Shown here in pieces: positions 1 to 8,116 of a stretch of 64,000 nt of DNA (position 1 is its first letter; each line of letters begins with the position of its first letter). This DNA comes from Calothrix sp. 336/3 (GTDB lineage Bacteria; Cyanobacteriota; Cyanobacteriia; Cyanobacteriales; Nostocaceae), in contig NZ_CP011382.1 in NCBI RefSeq assembly GCF_000734895.2, positions 496,001 to 560,000 on the forward strand. The letters run 5' to 3'. The translations under genes were made by a program, and so were the position numbers. A model generated the notes under the pieces. That model was given only the letters and a program-made list of their open reading frames with translations. It searched no databases and was not told where the DNA came from.

Positions 1-1590
1 ATAGAAAATAATTTCCGAGACCATAAAAGCTTTAACGAGCTAACTACCAAGCTAGCAATTGCATTTAATCAACGTCGTTCGGGAAATGAAACCCCAAATC
101 GTCCTAGTCGTCGTTATCCACCGATGTTAGAAACCCATCCTTATTTAAGGAGAGATGAGGTTGAAAAACGTAGCGCGATCGCTCACATCACCCAAGTTAC
201 CGGACAACCTTATTTATCTGAAGCTTCCCTAAGAAAAAGATGCATCGGCGATCGAGCAAAAAAGGGGGAATTACCATCATGGTATCGAGATTTATGTCAA
301 AACACAAATTTAGATTGGCAACCAGGTATTATTGAAAGTTGGACGAATAAATTTGAACTATTTCTGAAACAAAATCCCGACAAACATCAAAAATATTGCA
401 GAAACTATAACCTTGAAAACATAGAAACATCTCCATCTTTAACTCACCTCGGCAAAGTCAGTAATGGCTTTATTGCCTATATTTATGCTGATGGGAATAA
501 CATGGGTGGATATATTCAAAAAATCCGTACTCCTCAGGAGTATCAAAACTTTAGCGCTGATGTTGAAAATGCAACTAAATATTCGGTTTTTCATGCTTTA
601 GCCAATCATCTTCACCCCAGACAATTACAAGGAATCGACGAATCAACCTCCAGATTAAACAATGGAGATTTTATCCATCCCTTTGAAATTATCACCATAG
701 GTGAAGATGATATTATCCTGATAGTTCCCGCAGACAAAGCATTAGAGATAGCGAAAGATATCGGCGAAAACTTTGAAAATATTCTCTTGGATAATCTGAA
801 AATACAAGAACATGGAAAACAACTAGAAATCAAAGGTAATTATTTCGATGAGTATTATGACGGTAGAAAAGCTCATCGTTGTCATCAAAACAATAAAAGC
901 CCAGAAAAATCTAATTGTAAACTGAGTATCTCTAGTGGAGTTTTGATTGCTGCATATAATACTCCTATTTATTACGCGGAAAATTTAACTAAACAGTTAA
1001 TGAAGTCAGCCAAAGATTATGCTAAAAAATTACACTTTAAGAATGATGATAAAAAGACTAATGAAGATAAATATTATGGTGGTACGGTAGATTTTTTCAC
1101 AATGAAATCAGTTACAATGGTTTCGTCTAGTATTAAAGATTTTCGTGATAATGCACTAACAAAAAATCAAGGTGCAGAAATAAAACTTTACGCAGCACCC
1201 TATACACTTCACGAACTAGATGGTTTAATAGCCTCAATCAAAGCTTTAATTGCAGCAGATTTTCCTAAATCTCAACTCTATCAAATTCGAGATTTCCTTG
1301 CAAAAGGACGACGCACTGCTATTTTAAATTACTGTTATTTCCGCTCCAGACTCAAACAAGGGCAAACTCAATTAAGAGAAGATTTTGAAAAAGCCTGGTG
1401 TGATGCGAAAACAAATGGAGGAAATATCGCACCTTGGATGTACGAAAATAGATTCCCAGAAGAAAAACACAATAAATATTACGAAACTATTTGGCGGGAA
1501 ATGGTTGATTTGTATGAATTCCTTAAGGAAGATGAGGAGAATAATGAATCGGAACAAACAGCAACAAATATATCCAATACATCTAAATAA
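1..1590 (+). CDS. cas10: Cas10 large subunit of type III CRISPR complex (5' end outside window)
   Basis: The reading frame is open to the first base of the window, so this is the C-terminal part of a longer protein; the ATG at 124 is internal. A Palm2 cyclase domain is visible: a metal-binding strand with Y-A-D-G-N-N-M-G-G at bases 484-510, then the cyclase turn G-E-D-D at 700-711 (a variant of GGDD). After it comes the S-S-G-V-L-I-A-A-Y-N-T-P-I-Y-Y-A-E stretch typical of Cas10. Cas10 proteins in this family scaffold the crRNA-guided complex and make cyclic oligoadenylate when target RNA binds. The CARF-RelE gene downstream supplies a plausible receptor. Whether an HD nuclease domain exists cannot be seen. 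The next gene starts 9 bp after the stop, and the whole block to 10323 reads as one operon. Confidence 0.88.
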   Translation: MENNFRDHKSFNELTTKLAIAFNQRRSGNETPNRPSRRYPPMLETHPYLRRDEVEKRSAIAHITQVTGQPYLSEASLRKRCIGDRAKKGELPSWYRDLCQNTNLDWQPGIIESWTNKFELFLKQNPDKHQKYCRNYNLENIETSPSLTHLGKVSNGFIAYIYADGNNMGGYIQKIRTPQEYQNFSADVENATKYSVFHALANHLHPRQLQGIDESTSRLNNGDFIHPFEIITIGEDDIILIVPADKALEIAKDIGENFENILLDNLKIQEHGKQLEIKGNYFDEYYDGRKAHRCHQNNKSPEKSNCKLSISSGVLIAAYNTPIYYAENLTKQLMKSAKDYAKKLHFKNDDKKTNEDKYYGGTVDFFTMKSVTMVSSSIKDFRDNALTKNQGAEIKLYAAPYTLHELDGLIASIKALIAADFPKSQLYQIRDFLAKGRRTAILNYCYFRSRLKQGQTQLREDFEKAWCDAKTNGGNIAPWMYENRFPEEKHNKYYETIWREMVDLYEFLKEDEENNESEQTATNISNTSK

Positions 1591-1598
1591 ACTATGCC

Positions 1599-2339
1599 AT
1601 GATACAACTTCAACAATTAATCAATACTAATTTTGTTGAGACTAATAGAATTACAGCAATTATTGATTCTGCATTATGTGTAGGTGCTGGTGGTTCCTCT
1701 GGTTCCCTTGCAGATAAACCAATAGTTCGTAACTCCGAAGGTAATTTATTAATTCCTGCATCCCAGCTAAAAGGTAGATTGCGTCACGAATGCGAGAAGA
1801 TAGCACGGGGTTTAGGATGGTCAATTTGTGAGTCTCCTAATGCGGGAAGAATGGTAATTAGGAGAAACGATGCACCGGAAGATTTTCAACGCGAGGAGTA
1901 TGAAATACCCGGTTATAATGACACCTATCACTGCTTAATTAGTCAAATTTTCGGCGACCCAATTTTACCATCAAGGATAATATTTGATGATTTAATCTGC
2001 ACCGAAGAACCGGAAAATTTACCAGAAGTATTACGTCCAGGGGTAACTATAAACCGTCGTCGCAAGATAGCAGAGGAGAAAAAACTTTACTTTTTAGAAA
2101 CATCCCCCGCAAATGCAAAGCTCCAGTTTACTGGAGAGATTCACATCCAACCTAGCTTCACACCAGAAAGAGCAGATTGTGCGAAAGCATTAATTTGGAG
2201 TGGATTCAGACATGTCCATGCATTAGGAGGAAGTAAATCTGCTGGTTTGGGTTGGTTAACCTGGAAATTACCCGAAATTCAAGTAAGTGAGACGGTATGG
2301 GAATTTTTGCGGAAAGGAAGAAGAAGTGAAAAAAATTAA
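1599..2339 (+). CDS. cas7: Csm3-like Cas7 RAMP protein
   Basis: A 246-residue RAMP (Cas7) backbone subunit of the type III effector. The N-terminal strand is followed by a Gly-rich stretch (C-V-G-A-G-G-S-S-G) and D39 in L-A-D-K-P-I-V. This sits where Csm3 carries the aspartate that cleaves target RNA, so target cleavage is plausible by homology. The motif I-P-A-S-Q-L-K-G-R-L-R (about residues 52-62) and the C-terminal glycine loop A-L-G-G-S-K-S-A-G-L-G-W (about 208-219) are RAMP hallmarks. Start at ATG 1599, 9 bp after cas10, without a strong Shine-Dalgarno, which suggests translational coupling. Its 3' end overlaps csx10 by 14 bp. An assignment to Cmr4 is possible but less likely given csx10 next door. 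Confidence 0.85.
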   Translation: MIQLQQLINTNFVETNRITAIIDSALCVGAGGSSGSLADKPIVRNSEGNLLIPASQLKGRLRHECEKIARGLGWSICESPNAGRMVIRRNDAPEDFQREEYEIPGYNDTYHCLISQIFGDPILPSRIIFDDLICTEEPENLPEVLRPGVTINRRRKIAEEKKLYFLETSPANAKLQFTGEIHIQPSFTPERADCAKALIWSGFRHVHALGGSKSAGLGWLTWKLPEIQVSETVWEFLRKGRRSEKN

Positions 2340-3597
2340 GTTAGAAATCAAAGCATTATCTCCCCTGGCAATTTCTCGACAAAAACCAGGTGGTTCGGTA
2401 AGCGAATGTGAAGATTATATACCTGGTAGTGTTATTCGTGGTGCTGTTGCAGGTGCAATTTTAAAGCAGTCAAATCAACAATTTAGCGATTTGAGTCAAA
2501 ATGGTGGCGATTTTCAAGCCTTATTTTTAGGTGATAATCCTGTAATTTTTCAAAACGCTTATCCAAATATTTGCAAGATAGAAGGTGATGATTTTATATT
2601 CCATGAATACGTTAAAGTCTTACCAAGTACTGCGTTAAGTTCAAAAACAAAAGAAGGTTTTAAACCCGAGAATAATGGTGTTTTCGATACTTTAATTGAC
2701 CGTTTTTGTACAGATTGCTACGGTTTGGCATATGAACCTAATTGTCCTACCGATGGAGGTAGGATTGATTCTCCGTCAATAACTTTTTATAGTGAGCTAA
2801 ACGATGAATATTATAAATTATCTGCACAAAAGCGATTATTAACTAGAGTCGGAATTAATCGGAAACGTGCAACATCGGAAGAAGAAATTTTGTATAGTAT
2901 CCAGGTTTTAGAAGAATCTGAATTCAAAGGTAAAAATCCTAAGCCTATTAGTTATATATCGTCTATTGTTTTACCTGATTCTATTTCCGATGAATTATCA
3001 ACATCGCTTTTAGAATTTATGCAGAGAAACTCATTAAATTTACGATTGGGTGGTTCTACATCCAGAGGTTTAGGGAAAGTTGAAATATCAAGCGATGACG
3101 TCAAGATTAAAAGTAATATTGGAAATTTGATAGAAGAAAGAATTAAAAGCTTTACAGAAAAACTTTATCAACGTTGGGATAAATGGTCTATTTTTAGCTC
3201 TAACAATCAAGAAATATCTAAACAACGTTCCTATTTCACTTTAGATTTACAAGCAGATGCCATATTAAATGAAAAATGGCAACGTACAACTGTAATTTCC
3301 AAAGATATGTTAATTGAATTTACTAATATTGAAGATGATTCATTAGAATTAGAAGCATCTTATAGTAGCTATGACTATCGTTCTGGTTGGAATTCGGCTT
3401 GGGGTTTAATGAAAGATGTGCAATTAGTTACTAATAAGGGTGCTGTTTACTTATTCAGTACCGAACATCCAGATAAATGGTATGAAGCTTTAGCGAAATT
3501 AGAGTTAGAAGGAGTTGGAGAAAGAACTTGCGAAGGTTTTGGACAAGTAGAAGTTTGTAACCCGTTTCATTTAGTCATGAGAGAGGAGGCTGTCTAA
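2326..3597 (+). CDS. csx10: Csx10 (Cas5-like RAMP, type III-D marker)
   Basis: About 423 residues from a GTG at 2326, preceded by a purine-rich ribosome site (GGAAAGGAAG at 2311-2320). The frame extends upstream to 2287, but the GTG gives the usual RAMP start (V-K-K-I-K-L-E-I-K-A-L-S). Two glycine-rich loops are visible: L-R-L-G-G-S-T-S-R-G-L-G-K-V mid-protein, and G-V-G-E-R-T-C-E-G-F-G-Q-V-E-V near the C terminus. A cysteine-containing segment (F-C-T-D-C-Y-G) lies between. This architecture matches Csx10, the Cas5-group protein that caps the crRNA 5' handle and defines subtype III-D. The gene overlaps cas7 upstream and sits 1 bp from the small-subunit gene downstream. Confidence 0.82.
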   Translation: MKKIKLEIKALSPLAISRQKPGGSVSECEDYIPGSVIRGAVAGAILKQSNQQFSDLSQNGGDFQALFLGDNPVIFQNAYPNICKIEGDDFIFHEYVKVLPSTALSSKTKEGFKPENNGVFDTLIDRFCTDCYGLAYEPNCPTDGGRIDSPSITFYSELNDEYYKLSAQKRLLTRVGINRKRATSEEEILYSIQVLEESEFKGKNPKPISYISSIVLPDSISDELSTSLLEFMQRNSLNLRLGGSTSRGLGKVEISSDDVKIKSNIGNLIEERIKSFTEKLYQRWDKWSIFSSNNQEISKQRSYFTLDLQADAILNEKWQRTTVISKDMLIEFTNIEDDSLELEASYSSYDYRSGWNSAWGLMKDVQLVTNKGAVYLFSTEHPDKWYEALAKLELEGVGERTCEGFGQVEVCNPFHLVMREEAV

Positions 3598-3598
3598 G

Positions 3599-4138
3599 AT
3601 GGAAGAGAACCTAGATACATTAGAAAATATGAACAGTTTTTTGGCGCAACAGCTTGAATTTAGAATTCAAAAAGCAATGACAGAACAAATAGATGATGTT
3701 ATTAAAAACATACAACAACTAGCTCAGAAATTTTCTATTGCTACGAAAGATAAAAAATCACCTTTCAGAAATGTTTTATCTGTTGCAATTAGCTCAAACT
3801 CTACAGTTGAAGTTATTAAAAACTTTATCAAAAGTCAAATCGGTAGGAGTGGTGCAAGCCCTATATGGAGTACAAAAAATGGCAATGAACTATTTGCGAT
3901 CGCATTAGTAAAAGAAATAGAAGGGTTAGAAAAATTTACCCAAGATGTCATCAAAAAAATAAGAAAGTCTATCCCTAAAAATAACCCATTAAATCAAGTT
4001 GTTGATAATCCAAATAAACAAATAGAATTAGCTAAAGAAATACACTTAAAACTCGTACAGCTTTACTTGGGTTATCTTGCCAGAGAACATACCGCTTTAG
4101 TCGGAGAAGCTAAACTAATTAATTCTCAAATTCCATAA
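3599..4138 (+). CDS. Small alpha-helical subunit (Cas11/Csm2-like) of type III-D complex
   Basis: A 179-residue protein predicted to be largely helical, rich in K, I, Q and E, with no RAMP glycine loop. Its position between csx10 and the CARF gene, its size and its helical make-up fit the small subunit (Cas11) that lines the target-RNA channel in type III effectors. No sequence motif defines this family, so the call rests on context. A segment with S-Q-I-G-R-S-G-A-S-P-I-W interrupts the helical pattern near residue 85. The start codon overlaps nothing and lies 1 bp after the csx10 stop; an AGAGAGGAGG run at 3580-3589 supplies the ribosome site. Confidence 0.6.
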   Translation: MEENLDTLENMNSFLAQQLEFRIQKAMTEQIDDVIKNIQQLAQKFSIATKDKKSPFRNVLSVAISSNSTVEVIKNFIKSQIGRSGASPIWSTKNGNELFAIALVKEIEGLEKFTQDVIKKIRKSIPKNNPLNQVVDNPNKQIELAKEIHLKLVQLYLGYLAREHTALVGEAKLINSQIP

Positions 4139-4156
4139 TTTTCTGAAGGAGTTAAT

Positions 4157-5341
4157 ATGAGTCGTCTTGTAATTTCTACAGTAGGAACGAGCTTACTAAC
4201 AAATGAAATCAATGAAAGAAAAGACCCAAAAGAATGGGTTAAGCTTTTAAACAAAACAGCAAATCTTAGTTCTGCAATTATTACTGATGACAGTAATGAT
4301 TCTGAATATTCTGAAGCTTACAAAATTATTCAAAAATTAAAAGATAGAGCAAAAGCAAAATTAGATGATAGCAATATTCTAGAGATTAGAGAAGCTAGTG
4401 CAGAATTAAATGGTATTTACGCTTTGTATGATGAAAAGTTAGAGAATGCAAAACCTGACACACATATATTAATTGCCACAGATACCCTTCAAGGGGAAGT
4501 TGCTGCTCAATTAATAGAATCTTTTTTAAGGAATCAGGGATTAAACAACATAATCCTGTGGATTGAACCCGAACTTTCTCTTGCTAGTAGCAATATTTTT
4601 ACAGAAACCATTGCTAAATTAATTCCCAAAATTGAAAAAACTATCCAAAAAGGGGAAAGTAAAGGCAAAAAAGTTATTTTCAATTTAGTGGGTGGTTTTA
4701 AAGCATTGCAAGGGTATTTCAATACAATAGGTATGTTTTATGCAGATGAAGTAATTTATATATTTGAAGGTTCCAATGAATTGGTTAAAATTCCCAAATT
4801 ACCCATCACAATCAATATTAAAGAAGTAGAAATATATAAGGTTCCTCTTGCAATGATGGAGCAAGGTGAAATATCAACGTCTGATACAGAAGTTGAAAAG
4901 ATAGTTAAAGACATACCTGAAGAATGGATTGTTACAGACAGGGAAGAAATGATTTTATCGACTTGGGGTCAGCTAATTTGGAATCAGTGCAAAAATGAAT
5001 TACTTTCCCAAGATTTACTTGATTTTCCCAGAATAGACTACAAAAAACAAGGTAATTTTTTAGTTGATTATCAGAATATTGATAAAGACGATAAAATGAA
5101 AAAAATCAAGTTACAAGAAACTATTGCTCAAGTTGCACAAAAGTTGACTTTATCAAAAGGTAATACACAAATTCTTTTTAGTGGGGGACTAGATTTTAAT
5201 AGATATAACAATACTTCTATAGACCATTTCCGGATTAACGATAGTCTTAGAGTTAGCTGTCAAGCAATAGGAAATACCTTACATCTACGATATTATGGAA
5301 CCCACGATCATATTTACAAGAAAGAAGGAATTAAAAGGTAA
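4157..5341 (+). CDS. CARF-RelE fusion, Cami1-like cyclic-oligoadenylate-activated ribonuclease
   Basis: A 394-residue protein with a good ribosome site (GAAGGAG before ATG 4157). Residues 1 to about 240 look like a CARF domain of the APE2256 type: S-T-V-G-T-S-L-L at the start, A-T-D-T-L-Q-G-E-V mid-domain and F-N-L-V-G-G-F-K-A-L-Q-G-Y, the usual ligand-binding GGFK-type signature. Residues about 270-394 lack the HEPN R-x4-6-H motif of Csm6/Csx1. Instead they end in D-H-F-R-I-N-D-S-L-R-V-S-C-Q (356-369) and L-H-L-R-Y-Y-G-T-H-D-H-I-Y (375-387), the C-terminal strand pattern of RelE/ParE toxins. CARF-RelE proteins such as Cami1 cut ribosome-associated mRNA after cOA binding; that this one does so is inference. 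Confidence 0.72.
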   Translation: MSRLVISTVGTSLLTNEINERKDPKEWVKLLNKTANLSSAIITDDSNDSEYSEAYKIIQKLKDRAKAKLDDSNILEIREASAELNGIYALYDEKLENAKPDTHILIATDTLQGEVAAQLIESFLRNQGLNNIILWIEPELSLASSNIFTETIAKLIPKIEKTIQKGESKGKKVIFNLVGGFKALQGYFNTIGMFYADEVIYIFEGSNELVKIPKLPITINIKEVEIYKVPLAMMEQGEISTSDTEVEKIVKDIPEEWIVTDREEMILSTWGQLIWNQCKNELLSQDLLDFPRIDYKKQGNFLVDYQNIDKDDKMKKIKLQETIAQVAQKLTLSKGNTQILFSGGLDFNRYNNTSIDHFRINDSLRVSCQAIGNTLHLRYYGTHDHIYKKEGIKR

Positions 5342-5350
5342 AATAATATC

Positions 5351-5545
5351 ATGTTCGACACATTTATAAATCGCTTAGCAATAACAGGAATCCTGACAAC
5401 TGCAACCGCATTACGGATTAGCGCAGGACGTTTTAGCGAACCCATCGTTCCGATTTACCAGTTATAAAATACATATTGGGTAATCCTTTAATCCCCGGTT
5501 CCAGCTTTAAAGGAGCTATGCGATATCGCGCGTCACAAAGTCATA
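5351..5545 (+). pseudogene. Frameshifted 5' fragment of a Csm3-like Cas7 gene (duplicate of 6164-6357)
   Basis: Starting at ATG 5351 the translation matches the first 31 residues of the intact Cas7 gene at 6164 with few changes (M-F-D-T-F-I-N-R-L-A-I-T-G-I-L-T-T-A-T-A). The nucleotide match then continues past a one-base deletion (ATCGTTCC against ATCGGTTCC in the intact copy). The deletion leads to a stop at about 5465, although the homologous DNA carries on to the GGAGCTATGCGAT stretch at 5514-5526. Beyond 5545 similarity fades; a short stretch (TCTTTAACTTATC) may match a later part of the intact gene, implying an internal deletion. This is a dead partial duplicate separated from its parent by the Uma2 gene. 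Confidence 0.88.
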
Positions 5546-5576
5546 GGAATTATCAATCTTTAACTTATCTACAGCT

Positions 5577-6146
5577 ATGACCTCAATTCAATCTCCTTCA
5601 AAATTGACCTTAGCAGAATTTATACAACTACCAGAAACAAAACCTCCTGGGGAATACATTGATGGGAAAATATACCAAAAATCAATGCCAAAAGGAAAAC
5701 ATAGTGCCATCCAAACTTTTTTACCTCCTGCTATAAATCAAGCGGCTATTCCTCAACGTATAGCTCGTGCTTTCACAGAATTACGCTGTACTTTTGGCGA
5801 CAGGTCAATTGTCCCAGATATCACAGTTTTTTCCTGGCAGCGAATTCCTGTTGATACTAATGGAGAAATCGAAAATACTTTTGAAATTCATCCAGATTGG
5901 ACAATTGAAATATTATCACCAGACCAAAGTCCAACTCGTGTAATTGATAATATTTTATTCTGTTTAGATCGCGGTGCTGAATTAGGATGGTTAATCGATC
6001 CTCAAGAGAAACTAGTAATGATATTTCAACCAGGAAAACAACCAGAAATTAAACAAGATGGAGACATCCTACCTGTTTTGTCTTCTCTGGAAAATATATT
6101 AAATCTCTCAGCACAAGATGTATTTAGTTGGTTAATGTTAAGTTAG
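5577..6146 (+). CDS. Uma2-family (DUF820) putative PD-(D/E)XK endonuclease
   Basis: A 189-residue protein of the Uma2/DUF820 family, very abundant in cyanobacteria. The N-terminal L-T-L-A-E-F-I-Q-L-P-E-T-K-P and E-Y-I-D-G-K-I-Y-Q-K are the family opening. The core has E-L-R-C-T-F, the metal-site region V-P-D-I-T-V-F-S-W, and W-T-I-E-I-L-S-P-D-Q-S (D, E and nearby residues of a PD-(D/E)XK-like fold), then G-A-E-L-G-W-L-I-D-P. The fold suggests a nuclease, but substrates of the family are not established. It sits inside the CRISPR operon between a broken and an intact Cas7 copy, and ends 17 bp before the intact copy. It is probably an insertion rather than a working Cas subunit. Confidence 0.85.
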   Translation: MTSIQSPSKLTLAEFIQLPETKPPGEYIDGKIYQKSMPKGKHSAIQTFLPPAINQAAIPQRIARAFTELRCTFGDRSIVPDITVFSWQRIPVDTNGEIENTFEIHPDWTIEILSPDQSPTRVIDNILFCLDRGAELGWLIDPQEKLVMIFQPGKQPEIKQDGDILPVLSSLENILNLSAQDVFSWLMLS

Positions 6147-6163
6147 GTCTATGGATAAAATTT

Positions 6164-7024
6164 ATGTTTGACATATTCAAAAACCGCTTAGAAATAACAG
6201 GAACTCTGACAACCGTAACCGCATTACGAATTAGTGCAGGACGTTCCAGTGAACCCATCGGTTCCGATTTACCAGTTATAAAAGATGCATTGGGTAATCC
6301 CTTAATACCTGGTTCCAGCTTTAAAGGAGCCATGCGATCGCGCTTAGAAAGTTTCCTCCGTGGTATCGTTGGCAATAATCGCAAACTTGTAGCTAATCCT
6401 GCGATAGAAGAGGAATGGTCTTTAACTTCTCAGGAAATTAAACAGCTTAAAGAGGATTTCCCCGATGATTTGGCTTTAACTGAGGAAATTATCAAACAAA
6501 CTGATTTAGTTTCTTCTCTCTTTGGTTCTCCCTGGATAGCAAGTAAATTTCAAGTACGTGACTTAACCGTAGTTCCAGATTCCTGGTTTGGACAATACCA
6601 AGAACGGGATGGTGTATCAATTGACAGAGATACTGAAACCGCAGCAGATGGAAAACTTTACGATTTCCAAGTAGTACCCGCAGGAACCCAATTTGAATTT
6701 AAAGCAATAGTCGAAAATGCTGAGGAATGGGAATTAGGGTTATTGATGATTGGTTTGCATCAATTTGAAACCGAACAAATCCCCCTTGGTGGTGGGCGAT
6801 CGCGCGGTTTAGGTGTTGTTAAACTAGATATTCGTGAGATGCTGTGGTTTGACTATCCTCCAGAGCAACCACATTTATTACTCGATTATCTCAAAAAGCT
6901 GGTGATGGGTGATAAAAGTGCTTACGAGGATGCACGGGAATTTAAAGACCATTGGGTACAACAACTAATTGATAAGCTGACAAATAGTAAATCGAATAAA
7001 ACTACCACTGAAGCCAAAGTATAA
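6164..7024 (+). CDS. cas7: Csm3-like Cas7 RAMP protein (intact copy)
   Basis: A 286-residue Cas7. ATG 6164 is preferred over an in-frame codon at 6128 because it lies outside the Uma2 gene and matches the start of the duplicate at 5351. D35 in I-G-S-D-L-P-V-I-K-D aligns with the Csm3 target-cleaving aspartate. I-P-G-S-S-F-K-G-A-M-R (about 46-56), the thumb-like R-D-G-V-S-I-D-R-D-T-E-T-A and the loop P-L-G-G-G-R-S-R-G-L-G-V-V are all classic Csm3-like signatures. It is one of four intact Cas7-type proteins in the operon and has the best-preserved catalytic motif. It is followed by a 117-bp spacer, unusually long for this operon. Confidence 0.88.
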   Translation: MFDIFKNRLEITGTLTTVTALRISAGRSSEPIGSDLPVIKDALGNPLIPGSSFKGAMRSRLESFLRGIVGNNRKLVANPAIEEEWSLTSQEIKQLKEDFPDDLALTEEIIKQTDLVSSLFGSPWIASKFQVRDLTVVPDSWFGQYQERDGVSIDRDTETAADGKLYDFQVVPAGTQFEFKAIVENAEEWELGLLMIGLHQFETEQIPLGGGRSRGLGVVKLDIREMLWFDYPPEQPHLLLDYLKKLVMGDKSAYEDAREFKDHWVQQLIDKLTNSKSNKTTTEAKV

Positions 7025-7141
7025 AGGTGATAAATTTCATCTTTCAGCAACGCAACCACTAGCTAAATAATTTAGTAGTTGCTTAATGTTAGAAATTCAG
7101 TGTGAGCATCTTGCTCGCTATTTCAAAAATAGACCTTAACT

Positions 7142-8116
7142 ATGCACAAACGACTTGTTAATCATTGCACAATTGATTTCAGCATCATCCCCGATGGACC
7201 AATTTTAATCAAATCAGGACGGGAAGGTGCTGACCCCACAAACCCTGATATGGAATTTGTTAGGACTTTTCATCAAGGGGGATGGTCGATATATTTACCG
7301 GGAAGTAGTCTTAAAGGGGCAATTCGCGCTCATGCAGAAAGAATTGTTCGTACTATTGGAAGTGAGACAAAACCTAGTAATTCTAGTAAGCTTTGGGCAA
7401 ATAATCCTTTAACTGATAAATATAGTTACTTAAAGGATAGTGCAGGTAAGGATTTACCATCTCATGAAATATATCAAAAGTCTTCATTTACCGACCAAAT
7501 GTTTGGGAATACTTCAATTGCTAGTCGGGTTAGAATTGAAGATGCTCATCCAGTTGATGTGAAAAAATTATATATTGAAGAGCGCAATGGTGTAGCTATT
7601 GATAGGGTATTTGGTTCGGTTGCGGTGGGACCATTTAATTATCAAGTATGTACTGCGGGAGAGTTTAGAACCAAAATACATCTCAAGAATTTTACTTTAG
7701 CGCAGCTTGGTTTAATTGGGTTGGTATTACGGGATTTAAATGATGGTTGGTTTGGTTTGGGTTTTGCAAAATCTCGTGGTTTGGGAACAGTGAAGGTTAA
7801 ATACAATTCTGCTACTATTCAATATCCAGGATGTATATTGGATGACGATAAAAAACAAATTTGCCTATTAGGAAGTGATAATCAATGGAATTGGAGTTAT
7901 TTACTAGGAGTTGGAGAATTTTTATCGCCAGAAGAAGCTAATAAGTATGGTTTCAAAAAGCCAGATAAACAAGATTCTCCTATACGTGCAGAATTGATGG
8001 AATTGGGTTTTGGTGTGCAGATGAAATGGGAAGGAGACACGGAAGCTGGTGTAAAAGATTTATTTATGCGTGGAGTTCGTTCTTGGGGTGAGCTTTTAGG
8101 ATGCACTACATCATGA
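7142..8116 (+). CDS. cas7: Cas7-type RAMP protein
   Basis: A 324-residue RAMP. The motifs are L-P-G-S-S-L-K-G-A-I-R-A-H (about 53-65), R-N-G-V-A-I-D-R-V-F-G-S-V-A in the thumb region and F-A-K-S-R-G-L-G-T-V-K in the C-terminal glycine loop. G-A-D-P-T-N-P-D-M-E-F-V-R near residue 30-42 places aspartates where Csm3 has its catalytic D, so RNA cleavage is possible. The C-terminal ~90 residues extend beyond a minimal Cas7 and have no motif I recognise. The start at 7142 follows a hairpin-containing spacer. The stop (TGA 8114-8116) overlaps the next start in an ATGA arrangement, which implies coupled translation. Confidence 0.82.
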   Translation: MHKRLVNHCTIDFSIIPDGPILIKSGREGADPTNPDMEFVRTFHQGGWSIYLPGSSLKGAIRAHAERIVRTIGSETKPSNSSKLWANNPLTDKYSYLKDSAGKDLPSHEIYQKSSFTDQMFGNTSIASRVRIEDAHPVDVKKLYIEERNGVAIDRVFGSVAVGPFNYQVCTAGEFRTKIHLKNFTLAQLGLIGLVLRDLNDGWFGLGFAKSRGLGTVKVKYNSATIQYPGCILDDDKKQICLLGSDNQWNWSYLLGVGEFLSPEEANKYGFKKPDKQDSPIRAELMELGFGVQMKWEGDTEAGVKDLFMRGVRSWGELLGCTTS

